Assembly: GCA_033283265.1 (NCBI GenBank)
Contig: JAWMQN010000002.1
Location: 248,001-312,000, forward strand
DNA from: Mangrovimicrobium sp033283265
GTDB lineage: Bacteria; Pseudomonadota; Gammaproteobacteria; Pseudomonadales; Halieaceae
Direction: 5' to 3'
Length of the DNA: 64,000 bases
A model generated the notes under the pieces. The model did not search any database and had not been told where the DNA came from. It saw only the letters and a list, made by a program, of their open reading frames with translations. This document shows, one piece after another, positions 9,251 through 20,536 of this stretch. How positions within the stretch are numbered: the stretch's first letter is position 1; the number at the start of each line of letters is the position of its first letter. Made by a program: the position numbers and the translations under genes.

Positions 9251-9276
9251 CAGGCAGAAGCACTCTGCCTGTCTTT
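9251..9276 (+). terminator. Rho-independent terminator after coaE
   Basis: CAGGCAGA (9251-9258) and TCTGCCTG (9264-9271) form an 8-bp stem with a 5-nt loop, followed by TCTTT. It ends the pilB-pilC-pilD-coaE transcript. Confidence 0.8.
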
Positions 9277-9400
9277 CCCATCCGCCGGCACATCCTCCGC
9301 GCTTGCGCGAAAGCATTTTGACCCACCGCCCGCAAGCTGCTGCGGCGGATGCCGACGCTGGTGCTCACTCGATAACGGGTGGCGGCCGTTCATAAACATC

Positions 9401-9437
9401 CCGGTTCAAGAAACCGGAAAGCGGAGCCGTAAGCTCC
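9401..9437. other. Two adjacent short hairpins in the coaE-mutT gap
   Basis: CCGGTT/AACCGG (9401-9417, 5-nt loop) and GGAGC/GCTCC (9423-9437, 5-nt loop), only 5 bases apart, in the 245-base gap between the convergent coaE and mutT. Neither has a good T-tract. They could end the mutT transcript or be part of an unknown RNA. The yacG gene that follows coaE in some relatives was not found here. Confidence 0.4.
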
Positions 9438-9489
9438 TGGCCGATATATGGAAATTGCCGCGCGGCGGCGGGAAAAGCGCCGGAAGCCG

Positions 9490-9888
9490 TTAGCGAAACA
9501 GATCGGCCGTAAGTGCCTCTACAATGGCGAGATTTGCCGCCGGGAACTGGTAGTCAGCCAATGCTGCGCCCGCCACCCACTGCATCGGCTGCCCCTCCAG
9601 GGCTTGGGGCTCGCCGTCGAAGGTGGTGACCAGATGCACGTCGAGCAGGACCTGCTTGTCACCGTAGTCGTGGCGAATTTCAATGAGTGGCCGGGTGGTG
9701 ACCGGAATGATGCCGAGTTCCTCCTGCAGTTCCCGCTCGAGCGCTGCGAGTACCGGCTCACCGGATTCCAGCTTGCCACCGGGGAACTCCCACAACCCAC
9801 CCTGGTGCGTATCCTCCGCACGCCGGGTGAGCAGGACGTTTTGCTCGGCATCGAGTATTACCCCGACCGCCACGTGAACCAGGGCCAT
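9490..9888 (-). CDS. mutT: 8-oxo-dGTP pyrophosphatase MutT (Nudix hydrolase)
   Basis: 132 residues. Hydrolyses oxidised nucleotides such as 8-oxo-dGTP. The complete Nudix box is visible, starting at GGKLESGE and continuing through the RELQEELGI part (G-x5-E-x7-REUxEExGU). I start at ATG 9888-9886 because it shares a base with the argJ stop (TGATG). Upstream codons to 9945 lie inside argJ. The length matches E. coli MutT (129). A Nudix gene downstream of secA is usual in gammaproteobacteria. Confidence 0.9.
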   Translation of the reverse strand: MALVHVAVGVILDAEQNVLLTRRAEDTHQGGLWEFPGGKLESGEPVLAALERELQEELGIIPVTTRPLIEIRHDYGDKQVLLDVHLVTTFDGEPQALEGQPMQWVAGAALADYQFPAANLAIVEALTADLFR

Positions 9889-11114
9889 CAGGAGCGGTAC
9901 TCGGCGTTGATCTTCACATAGTCGTAGGAAAAGTCGGTGGTCCAAACCGTCGCTGCCGCGCCACCGCGCCCGAGTTCGACCCGGATGGTGATCTCCTCCG
10001 GCGCCATGGCCGCCACGCCCTGTTCCTCGGTGTAGGATTCCGCCCGGCAGCCGTTTTCTGCTATCAGCACCTCATTGAGGTACACGGCGACGGCATTTAC
10101 GTCGAGATCCGCCAGGCCCGCGCGGCCGATCGCCGCGAGCAGCCGGCCCCAGTTCGGGTCCGAGGCAAACAACGCGGTTTTCACCAGCGGAGAGTGGGCA
10201 ATGGTAAACGCCACGTCGAGGCATTCCTGCTCGGTGTGCCCACCGCATATTTCCACCGAAACGAATTTACTGGCGCCTTCGCCATCGCGTACCAGTCCCT
10301 GTGCGAGGCCCACGCAGACCTGCTCCACAGCAGCATAAAGAGCGCTGAACAGCGGCGATTCAGTGTCATCGAGCTCGACATTGCCGGCAGCACCACTGGC
10401 GACCAGCACGCAGGCGTCATTGGTCGATGTATCGCCATCCACGGTGATGCGATTGAAAGACAGCTCGACCGCCCGCGAGAGGATGTCCTGCAGCACTGGC
10501 TGCGCCACCTTCGCGTCAGTTGCGATATAACCCAGCATTGTCGCCATGTTCGGCTTGATCATCCCGGCACCCTTGGCGATGCCGGTAACGACATAGTCCT
10601 GCCCCTCGCAGTGAAACTGTACCGAGAGCCCCTTGGGACGGGTGTCCGTGGTCATGATGCCACTGGCGGCGTCCGACCAGGCGTCCCCGTCCAGCGAAGT
10701 GAGCGCTTCCTCCAGAACCGCGGTTATTTTCCCCACGGGCAAGGGTTCGCCAATCACGCCGGTGGAAAATGGCAGGACCGCCTGCGCCGGCACGCCGGCA
10801 AGCGTCGCCAGTGCTTCGCAGCTGGCGTTGGCATCGCGGATACCCCGGGCGCCGGTACCGGCGTTGGCGTTACCGGTATTGGTGAGCAGGTAGCGCGGCT
10901 CACCGGCACTGGCCTCGAGGTGGGCCCTGGATACTGTGATCGGCGCGGCGCAAAACGCGTTGCGTGTAAATACTGCGGCAGTTCGTGACCCCGGCGCGAG
11001 TTCCATCAGCACCACATCGCGGCGCCCCGGCTTCTTGATCCCCGCGGATACAGTCGCCAGTCGCACACCTGCCACCGGCAGCAGCGCCGGCAATTTACCC
11101 TCTCCCACCGCCAT
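9888..11114 (-). CDS. argJ: Bifunctional ornithine acetyltransferase / N-acetylglutamate synthase
   Basis: 408 residues, full length. Moves the acetyl group from N-acetylornithine to glutamate in the cyclic arginine pathway, and can also use acetyl-CoA. The precursor cleaves itself before the Thr of the KPNMATML motif (about residue 192), giving alpha and beta chains. GDGDTSTND-like sequence (VDGDTSTNDA) follows. The start at 11114 has GAGGAG upstream. It lies between secA (with its own terminator) and mutT, to which it is coupled by TGATG. Confidence 0.95.
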   Translation of the reverse strand: MAVGEGKLPALLPVAGVRLATVSAGIKKPGRRDVVLMELAPGSRTAAVFTRNAFCAAPITVSRAHLEASAGEPRYLLTNTGNANAGTGARGIRDANASCEALATLAGVPAQAVLPFSTGVIGEPLPVGKITAVLEEALTSLDGDAWSDAASGIMTTDTRPKGLSVQFHCEGQDYVVTGIAKGAGMIKPNMATMLGYIATDAKVAQPVLQDILSRAVELSFNRITVDGDTSTNDACVLVASGAAGNVELDDTESPLFSALYAAVEQVCVGLAQGLVRDGEGASKFVSVEICGGHTEQECLDVAFTIAHSPLVKTALFASDPNWGRLLAAIGRAGLADLDVNAVAVYLNEVLIAENGCRAESYTEEQGVAAMAPEEITIRVELGRGGAAATVWTTDFSYDYVKINAEYRS

Positions 11115-11150
11115 GCTTAGCTCTCCTCAACACCGATTCCCGGGACGGAC

Positions 11151-11188
11151 AAAATAAAACGGCCCGCTCCGGATGCAAGAGCGGGCCG
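11151..11188 (-). terminator. Rho-independent terminator of secA
   Basis: CGGCCCGCTC (11160-11169) pairs with GAGCGGGCCG (11179-11188), a 10-bp stem with a 9-nt loop. On the minus strand it is followed by TTTTATTTTG. It lies about 65 bases past the secA stop. Confidence 0.88.
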
Positions 11189-11252
11189 CACATGATAGTT
11201 GACCCGGAGCCGCCCGGCGAGCATCTCGCGCGGCGGAACCGGGTTCAGGCAA

Positions 11253-13997
<2,745 letters not shown>

Positions 13998-14082
13998 GGG
14001 TCGTTATACTGTATCGGATGCGTGAGAACCCGCCGGACCAGGGGGCGGGCGGGGCATTGAATTCGAGCGCTGGGTGCGAGAC

Positions 14083-15012
14083 TTAGCGGTGAGTGCGGCG
14101 GACGTAGCTGGAGGGATCGACCGAGCGGCCGTGTTTGTACACTTCGAAATGAACGTGGGTACCCGTGGATCTCCCGGTAGAGCCCATCTTGGCGATAGCT
14201 TCTCCCTTGCGGACGAGATCGCCGGGATTGACCAGGATTTCCTGATTGTGACCGTAACGGGTGACAAAGCCATCTTCGTGCGACAGTTCCACCAGTTGGC
14301 CGTAGCCGGCCTTGTTGCCGGTCCAGGTGACTACACCACTGGCGACAGCGAGGATGTCGCTACCTGGCTTGCCGGAAAAATCGATGCCGTTGTGGAAAGC
14401 TTTCTTGCCGGTAAAGGGATCCGTCCGCCTGCCGTAGCTTGAGGAGACCCAGCCCTTTTCCACCGGCCGCCCGGAAAGTGAGATTTCCTGCTCCAGTTTT
14501 CGATTGGCCAACAGGCCGCCGAGAATATCCAGTTGCTGCTCGCGATCGGCGAGGCGGGCCTGGAACAGGCCGAGTTCGGAGAGTAGATCGGATGTGCTGT
14601 ATTCGACGTTGAAATCGCCGCCGAGGGGGCCGCCCACTGCTGCGGGCTGGCTGAAATCGAACTCCCCTGCTTCCAGGCCGGCGATTGAAGTCAGGTGCTC
14701 TCCGAGAGCGTCGAGGCGGGTAAGTCGCGCTTGCAACTCTGCGAGATTGACGGTCAGGGCCTGCATCTGGCTTTCGGCCTGTGCCTTCAACTCGGCCACA
14801 TCGGCATTCTGCTGGTCCAGCTCGTCCTGCATACTGTCCAGCGCTTCACTGCGCAGGCCGTCGGCGGCGCTTTGTTGTCCCAGCAGGAATCCGCCACTCA
14901 CCAGTCCCAGGGGCAAACCCAGGCAACAAAGGGAGAGCATTGCACGGGACCACCGCCCCAGTTCAACGGAGCGTGAGCCCCCGTGCTTGCGGCTTATGAA
15001 AACTACTTTCAT
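14083..15012 (-). CDS. M23-family metallopeptidase (LytM domain) with membrane anchor and coiled coil
   Basis: 309 residues. N-terminal transmembrane anchor (about 24-46), a coiled-coil-like Gln/Glu-rich stretch (about 50-105), then a C-terminal peptidase domain. Zinc ligands are visible: H207 and D211 in HNGID, H286 and H288 in HVHF, and catalytic H255 in RYGH. The family cleaves peptidoglycan cross-links or works with such enzymes in the periplasm. Because the ligands are intact it should be active, unlike EnvC/NlpD-type activators. Lies between lpxC and secA, where other gammaproteobacteria carry secM or dciA plus a homologue of this gene. Confidence 0.9.
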   Translation of the reverse strand: MKVVFISRKHGGSRSVELGRWSRAMLSLCCLGLPLGLVSGGFLLGQQSAADGLRSEALDSMQDELDQQNADVAELKAQAESQMQALTVNLAELQARLTRLDALGEHLTSIAGLEAGEFDFSQPAAVGGPLGGDFNVEYSTSDLLSELGLFQARLADREQQLDILGGLLANRKLEQEISLSGRPVEKGWVSSSYGRRTDPFTGKKAFHNGIDFSGKPGSDILAVASGVVTWTGNKAGYGQLVELSHEDGFVTRYGHNQEILVNPGDLVRKGEAIAKMGSTGRSTGTHVHFEVYKHGRSVDPSSYVRRTHR

Positions 15013-15218
15013 TCACACGGACACGAGGTGAGTCGGCGGCCACTATGCCACAGACATCAAGCAAACACCATGCCCGGATTGGGGGAAATGTGACCAGGTG
15101 CACACCGGCCCCGAGGCAGTGGATTCTTTACGGGGAGGCGGGAGCCAGGAGCGCTCAGGCCCTGGCGATGCCAGGGTCTGACGTCCGCAAAACGGCAGTG
15201 ACGTCGAAAGCCGCGACC

Positions 15219-16136
15219 TCAGGCCGCGGCAAGAGGGCTCAGGGAGAAGCTGACGGGAGCCTGCTCGGCCTCGTTTTCAAAGGTCACGATTTCCCAGGCG
15301 TCCGGCTGCGCCAGAAGTGCGCGCACGGCGGTATTGTTAAGCGCATGACCGGCCTTGAAAGCACGGTACTCGCCGATCAGGCTACTACCGAGCATGTAGA
15401 GATCACCCAGGGCATCGAGCACCTTGTGACGAACGAACTCGTCGTCGTAGCGCAGGCCTTCCTGGTTGAGGATGCGGAACTCGTCGACCACGATGGCGTT
15501 ATCTACGCTGCCGCCACGGGCCAGGCCGCGGCTGCGCAGGGCCTCGATTTCATGCATGAAACCAAAGGTGCGGGCTCGGCTGACTTCCTTGACGAAAGAA
15601 CTGGTGGAGAAGTCGACGTCGACGTGGGCGGAGCGATCGCGGAACACCGGGTGGTCAAAGTCGATGGTGAAGGAGACCTTGAAACCATCAAAGGGGAGAA
15701 AGCTGGCTACAGCGTCTCCGTTTTCCACCGTGACCTTGCGCTTGATGCGGATGAACCGCTTCGCCGCGTTCTGCTCCACCACACCGGCGGACTGAATCAG
15801 GAATACGAAAGGCGCAGCACTGCCATCCATGATCGGGACTTCGGGCGCACTGACATCGACGTAGGCGTTGTCGATACCCAGACCGGCGAAAGCAGCCATC
15901 AGGTGCTCGACCGTGGAAACCCGCTGCTCATCGACACAAAGTGTCGTTGAGAGCATGGTATCGCCAACGCAATCCGCACGCGCAGGAAACTCCAGCGCCG
16001 GATCGAGATCGACCCTGCGGAATACGATGCCGGTGTTGGCGGGAGCCGGTGACAGGGTGAGATAGACCTTCTCACCCGTGTGCAGACCGACACCCGTGGT
16101 CCGGATGACGTTTTTCAGTGTGCGCTGTCGCATCAT
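15219..16136 (-). CDS. lpxC: UDP-3-O-acyl-N-acetylglucosamine deacetylase
   Basis: 305 residues. Zinc deacetylase catalysing the committed step of lipid A synthesis. Motifs are TGVGLHTG near the N-terminus, STVEHLMAAFAGLGIDNA with the first zinc histidine, a KVLDALGDLYMLG stretch with the Asp ligand, and GHALNN near the end. Two ATG codons in tandem (16136 and 16133) make the exact start ambiguous by one residue. Last gene of the dcw cluster, 70 bases after ftsZ, as in E. coli and Pseudomonas. Levels of LpxC are usually set by proteolysis. Confidence 0.97.
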   Translation of the reverse strand: MMRQRTLKNVIRTTGVGLHTGEKVYLTLSPAPANTGIVFRRVDLDPALEFPARADCVGDTMLSTTLCVDEQRVSTVEHLMAAFAGLGIDNAYVDVSAPEVPIMDGSAAPFVFLIQSAGVVEQNAAKRFIRIKRKVTVENGDAVASFLPFDGFKVSFTIDFDHPVFRDRSAHVDVDFSTSSFVKEVSRARTFGFMHEIEALRSRGLARGGSVDNAIVVDEFRILNQEGLRYDDEFVRHKVLDALGDLYMLGSSLIGEYRAFKAGHALNNTAVRALLAQPDAWEIVTFENEAEQAPVSFSLSPLAAA

Positions 16137-16180
16137 AAATTCTCCAACCGTATCCGTTGAGCGCCTGGCGGATACGGCCG

Positions 16181-16200
16181 GGACGGGAGGTATCCCGTCC
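16181..16200. other. Hairpin between ftsZ and lpxC
   Basis: GGACGGGA (16181-16188) and TCCCGTCC (16193-16200) form a perfect 8-bp stem with a 4-nt loop directly after the ftsZ stop. No T-tract follows, so it is more likely an mRNA processing or stabilising structure than a terminator. Confidence 0.5.
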
Positions 16201-16206
16201 GGTCCG

Positions 16207-17370
16207 TCAGTCCGCCTGGCGACGCAGGAAGGCAGGAATATCGAAGTATTCCTCGTCCGCGCGGGCTACCGCGGCGGAGCTGCCACCTACACTGCGCTGC
16301 CTGCGCTGAATAGCGGGGCGATCCAGCTCCGCGTAGTCGGGCTCGTCTTCAGACATCGTTGCCGGAGCTGGCTTGGGTGCGGTATCCACCACCTGGAGCG
16401 GTGATTTTGCAGCCTGGGCGCCAAGCCCGGTAGCAACTACAGTGACCTTGAGCTCGTCAGTCATATCTGGTTCGATGACCGTACCAACCACAACCGTCGC
16501 TTCGTCGGATGCGAACTCCTCGATTGTGTCGCCGACCTCGGCAAACTCGCCGAGTGCGAGATCGAGACCCGCGGTGATGTTAACCAGAATTCCGCGCGCA
16601 CCCTGCAAATCAATGTCGTCCAAAAGGGGGCTATTTATAGCTTTTTCGGCTGCTTCGCGGGCGCGATTCTCGCCGCGCGCACTGCCTGTGCCCATCATCG
16701 CCATGCCCATCTCTGACATCACCGTCCGCACATCGGCAAAATCCACGTTGATCATGCCAGGACGAATAATCAGGTCGGCGATCCCCTGAACTGCGCCCAA
16801 CAATACATCATTTGCTTCCTTAAATGCATCGATGAGACTGGTATTTTTACCCAGAACCTCGAGCAGTTTTTCATTGGGAATAGTTATCAGAGAATCAACG
16901 TGTTGCTGCAATTCCGAGATGCCATCGAGAGCAATTTTCAGGCGTTTTTTTCCTTCAAACGGGAACGGACGGGTAACCACTGCAACGGTGAGAATTCCCA
17001 GTTCACGCGCCACTTCGGCAACCACCGGCGCGCCGCCCGTACCGGTACCTCCACCCATACCCGCGGTGATAAATACCATGTCGGCGCCGCGCAGTGACTC
17101 TGCGATACGCTCGCGATCTTCCATTGCCGCAGCGCGGCCGATCTCCGGGTTGGCACCTGCGCCCAGGCCCTTGGTGATATCCGTGCCGAGCTGCAACACG
17201 GTCTTGGAGGAAATGTCCGACAACGCCTGTGCGTCGGTGTTCGCACAGATGAAGTCGACCCCCTCAACGTGACAGTCGATCATGTGTTTTACCGCATTGC
17301 CGCCGCCTCCGCCGACGCCGATGACTTTGATAACCGCATTGGATGGTACGTTGTCTATCAGTTCAAACAT
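16207..17370 (-). CDS. ftsZ: Cell division tubulin homologue FtsZ
   Basis: 387 residues. GTPase that polymerises into the Z-ring. GGGTGTG tubulin signature at residues 106-112, a VIGVGGGGGNAV loop at the N-terminus, and the T7-loop segment NVDFADVR. After a variable linker comes the conserved C-terminal peptide DIPAFLRRQAD, which binds FtsA and ZipA. Length is typical. It is preceded by ftsA with a 67-base gap and followed by lpxC. Confidence 0.98.
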   Translation of the reverse strand: MFELIDNVPSNAVIKVIGVGGGGGNAVKHMIDCHVEGVDFICANTDAQALSDISSKTVLQLGTDITKGLGAGANPEIGRAAAMEDRERIAESLRGADMVFITAGMGGGTGTGGAPVVAEVARELGILTVAVVTRPFPFEGKKRLKIALDGISELQQHVDSLITIPNEKLLEVLGKNTSLIDAFKEANDVLLGAVQGIADLIIRPGMINVDFADVRTVMSEMGMAMMGTGSARGENRAREAAEKAINSPLLDDIDLQGARGILVNITAGLDLALGEFAEVGDTIEEFASDEATVVVGTVIEPDMTDELKVTVVATGLGAQAAKSPLQVVDTAPKPAPATMSEDEPDYAELDRPAIQRRQRSVGGSSAAVARADEEYFDIPAFLRRQAD

Positions 17371-17437
17371 GGTCTTGATCCCCTTTCTGGATTGCCGTTG
17401 TTACCCGGCGATTGCCTCTGTAAAACCAGCTCTGTCA

Positions 17438-18679
17438 TTAAAAGTTGCTGGCCAGCCACTGCTTGACGCGGCCCAGCCAGTTTTCTCCCGGCACCGCCGC
17501 CCGTGAAGGCGCAGCACTGCCCAATTGCTCGTTGTGATCCAGCCCGTAAAGCAACAAGCCCACGCCGGTGGCGTAGATCGGGTTGCGCACGATGTCGTTC
17601 AGTCCCTGCACGCTCTGCGGGTAACCCACCCGCACCGGCATGTGGAATATTTCCTCGGCGAGTTCCATCACACCTTCCATCTTGGAAGTACCCCCGGTGA
17701 GCACAACGCCTGCTGGAATCATGTCCTCAAATCCGCTGCGGCGAATCTCTGCCTGCACCAGGGTGAACAGCTCGTCGTAGCGCGGCTCTACCACCTCGGC
17801 CAGCGACTGGCGTGAAAGATCCCGCGGCGGCCTGTCGCCCACGCTGGGAACCTTGATTGTTTCGTGGGCGCCTGCCAGCTGCGTCAACGCACAGGCATAC
17901 TTGATCTTGATCTCCTCGGCATGCTGCGTGGGAGTGCGCAGTGCCATGGCGATGTCGTTGGTTACCTGGTCACCGGCGATCGGAATCACGCCGGTGTGGC
18001 GAATCGAACCCTCGGTGAAAATCGCGATGTCGGTGGTACCGCCGCCGATATCAACCAGGCAGACCCCCAGTTCTCTCTCGTCTTCGGTCAACACCGAATA
18101 GCTGGAGGCGAGCTGCTCCAGGATGATCTCCTCCACATCGAGGCCACAGCGACGTATGCACTTCTCGATGTTCTGTGCAGCGTTCACTGCACACGTGACC
18201 AGGTGCACCTTGGCCTCGAGCCGCACGCCGGACATGCCCAGCGGCTCCTTGATACCTTCCTGGTTATCAATCACGTATTCCTGCGGCAGGATGTGCAGCA
18301 CTTTCTGGTCGGCGGGAATCGCCACCGCCTGGGCAGCGTCGATCACCCGCTCGAGGTCCGCGGAGAACACTTCCTTATCCTTGATCGCCACGATGCCGTG
18401 GGAGTTGAGGCTGCGGATATGGCTGCCGGCAATACCTGCGTACACGGAGTGGATCTGGCAACCAGCCATCAGCTCCGCTTCCTCGATCGCACGCTGTATG
18501 GACTGCACCGTGGACTCGATATTGACCACGACACCTTTCTTCATGCCCTTGGAGGGGTGCGAACCGATCCCAACCACCTCGATCCGCCCGTCGGCGCCGA
18601 CTTCACCGACAATCGCCACCACCTTCGACGTGCCGATGTCGAGGCCGACGATCATTCTCTTGTCCTGCGCGCTGCCCAT
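17438..18679 (-). CDS. ftsA: Cell division protein FtsA
   Basis: 413 residues. Actin-like ATPase that tethers FtsZ to the membrane and recruits later division proteins. The first phosphate loop VGLDIGTSKV, the second LVDIGGGTTDIA and the adenosine motif LTGGTSKMEGV are visible. The last residues, ENWLGRVKQWLASNF, form the amphipathic membrane-targeting helix. Start at ATG 18679 is favoured by GGGGAGAG about 8 bases upstream. Thirteen further in-frame codons upstream overlap the end of ftsQ and look non-coding. Confidence 0.97.
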   Translation of the reverse strand: MGSAQDKRMIVGLDIGTSKVVAIVGEVGADGRIEVVGIGSHPSKGMKKGVVVNIESTVQSIQRAIEEAELMAGCQIHSVYAGIAGSHIRSLNSHGIVAIKDKEVFSADLERVIDAAQAVAIPADQKVLHILPQEYVIDNQEGIKEPLGMSGVRLEAKVHLVTCAVNAAQNIEKCIRRCGLDVEEIILEQLASSYSVLTEDERELGVCLVDIGGGTTDIAIFTEGSIRHTGVIPIAGDQVTNDIAMALRTPTQHAEEIKIKYACALTQLAGAHETIKVPSVGDRPPRDLSRQSLAEVVEPRYDELFTLVQAEIRRSGFEDMIPAGVVLTGGTSKMEGVMELAEEIFHMPVRVGYPQSVQGLNDIVRNPIYATGVGLLLYGLDHNEQLGSAAPSRAAVPGENWLGRVKQWLASNF

Positions 18680-18698
18680 GGCAGTCTCTCCCCTCGCC

Positions 18699-19622
18699 CT
18701 ATACTTTGCCGGCTTCACCGGTACCTTCCACTACGTCTGTTTCTACCGGCGCCGCGAACGCGACCGCCACACCGTGGGCATAACGCAAATCAATCCGCTC
18801 CACCCTCTCCATCTCCCCTACCAGCTCTGCCCGGTACACACTGCTGAAGCGCTGCAGGCGATCGAGAAAATTATGCCCGCCAATCAGCAGTTGCTGGCCG
18901 CCCTGCAGCACGGCTGCCACCTCTCCCCGCTCGTCCATCGACAGCTGGGCCAGGCCGAGCCCCAGCGGCGTCAACAGATCCACCATGCGCTGATAGGTGC
19001 GCATCAGTTCCGGCGCGGCACTGTCCGGTCCGTCCAGCAGCGGCAGAGCCTGCCAGCGCGCCTCGTTACCCGGGCGGAAAATCTGCCCCTGGTGGTTGAG
19101 AAACCCGCGGTCGCCCCAGCGAGCTATCGGCAGTTGTTCATCGATATGGATCTCCAGCGTGTTCGGCCAGACCCGGCGCACCGTCGCGCGATAGACCCAG
19201 GGCAAGGCCTCCAGGTGGCCGCTCAGCTCCGCCAGATCGGTTCCGATCAGACCGTGCACCAGCTGCGGCGCGACCATCTCGCGGATCGCTCCGGTGCGCA
19301 CATTACCCAGTTCGCCGGTGACCTTGATCTGCTCCACCGGCATACCCTGCAGCGCGATCCAGGCCTTGAGGCCACCCGCCAGAACCACCCCCACGCCAAC
19401 CAGAATGAACACCCGCTCCAGCCAGCGCAGCCGGCCTCCCGCGGGCTGACGCTTCTCGGTGGCCGGCGCCGTCCGGGTCGCCCCCTGGCGGCGAGCCCCG
19501 TTGCTACGCTGACTGCTTCTCGGCGCCGGTTCCGCCGCGCCCCGACGGGGCTTGCGGCCTCCAGACACAGAGTCCTTGCGGCGCAGCGATGGCAGCTTGA
19601 GGATGAGCTTCACCGCCGCCAC
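18699..19622 (-). CDS. ftsQ: Cell division protein FtsQ
   Basis: 307 residues from GTG 19622. A GTG at 19613 that overlaps the ddlB stop (GTGA) is an equally plausible start. Bitopic divisome protein. The long Arg/Pro-rich cytoplasmic tail (about 1-72) is followed by one membrane helix (ERVFILVGVGVVLAGG), then a POTRA domain (KVTGELGNVRTGAIREMV) and the beta domain with ALPWVYRATVRRVWPNTLEI. It links FtsA/FtsK-side proteins to FtsB-FtsL. The basic tail is longer than in E. coli. Confidence 0.93.
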   Translation of the reverse strand: MAAVKLILKLPSLRRKDSVSGGRKPRRGAAEPAPRSSQRSNGARRQGATRTAPATEKRQPAGGRLRWLERVFILVGVGVVLAGGLKAWIALQGMPVEQIKVTGELGNVRTGAIREMVAPQLVHGLIGTDLAELSGHLEALPWVYRATVRRVWPNTLEIHIDEQLPIARWGDRGFLNHQGQIFRPGNEARWQALPLLDGPDSAAPELMRTYQRMVDLLTPLGLGLAQLSMDERGEVAAVLQGGQQLLIGGHNFLDRLQRFSSVYRAELVGEMERVERIDLRYAHGVAVAFAAPVETDVVEGTGEAGKV

Positions 19623-20536
19623 CCCGCGGCGCTGAGCTGCAGAATGCGCTCGACCAGGGCCGGCACTTCCAGCCCCACCTGGCGGGCCGCCATCGGCACC
19701 AGCGAGTGGGAAGTCATGCCGGGGATGGTGTTGACCTCCAGCAGGTAGAAGCGCCCCTCGCTGTCGCGCATGGCATCCACCCGGCCCCAGACCGCGCAGC
19801 CGACCGTTTCGAACGCCGCTACCGCCAGCACCGCCAGCTCGCTTTCCTCGGCTGCACTGAGGCCACTGGGGCAGTGGTAGCGGGTATCGTCGGAGATGTA
19901 CTTGGCCTCGTAGTCGTAAAACACGTTGTCGGTCTCCAGGCGGATGGAGGGCAGCGCCTCACCACCGAGAATACCGACGGTGTACTCGGGACCATTGATA
20001 AACTGTTCGGCCAGAACCCCACCGTGATATCCGCAGGCGTTGCGATAGGCCGCCTCCAGTTCCGCGGCAGTTTCCGCCGGAGCCATGCCGATGCTGGAGC
20101 CCTCACAGGCGGGCTTGACGAAGACCTTGCCAAAACGATCGATGATGCCCTGCCAGTCGGTGTTCGCCTCGAGCATCACGAAACCCGCCGTGGACAATCC
20201 CGCGCCCTGCCACAACAGCTTGGTGCGGCGCTTGTCCATCGCCAGCGCCGAGCCGAGTACGCCGGAACCGGTATAAGGCACGCCCAGCGCTTCCAGCGCT
20301 CCCTGGATCGTGCCGTCCTCACCGCCGGGGCCATGCAGGATATTGAACGCGAAGGCACACTCCTCGAGCCGGGCGATCCAGCCGCTGTCGGCAGGGTCGA
20401 TTTCCCGCACCTGGTAGCCCAGCCCGGCGAGCGCATCGGCGACAGTGCGCCCACTGTTTAGGGACACCTCACGTTCGGCTGAGGTCCCGCCCAGCAATAC
20501 GGCCACTGGCTGAGTTCGCAATACCTCAACGTTCAC
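19610..20536 (-). CDS. ddlB: D-alanine--D-alanine ligase
   Basis: 308 residues, cytoplasmic ATP-grasp enzyme joining two D-Ala for the peptidoglycan stem. Motifs are VLLGGTSAEREVSLNSG at the N-terminus, KPACEGSSIGM in the ATP site, EQFINGPEYTVGIL, GRVDAMRDSEGRFYLLEVNTIPGMT with Mg and D-Ala-binding residues, and SLVPMAA. It overlaps murC by 4 bases (start 20536, murC end 20533) and ftsQ at its 3' end. Confidence 0.97.
   Translation of the reverse strand: MNVEVLRTQPVAVLLGGTSAEREVSLNSGRTVADALAGLGYQVREIDPADSGWIARLEECAFAFNILHGPGGEDGTIQGALEALGVPYTGSGVLGSALAMDKRRTKLLWQGAGLSTAGFVMLEANTDWQGIIDRFGKVFVKPACEGSSIGMAPAETAAELEAAYRNACGYHGGVLAEQFINGPEYTVGILGGEALPSIRLETDNVFYDYEAKYISDDTRYHCPSGLSAAEESELAVLAVAAFETVGCAVWGRVDAMRDSEGRFYLLEVNTIPGMTSHSLVPMAARQVGLEVPALVERILQLSAAGWRR

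Noticed and set aside
9396..9446. Cyclic-di-GMP riboswitch near the pilus genes
   Set aside because: The hairpins lack the conserved GEMM sequence segments, and the element faces no gene start on either strand.
15013..15218. A dciA or secM gene between lpxC and secA
   Set aside because: The 206-base gap holds no frame with the features of either. Only a short CCCTGGC/GCCAGGG hairpin (about 15160-15176) is visible.
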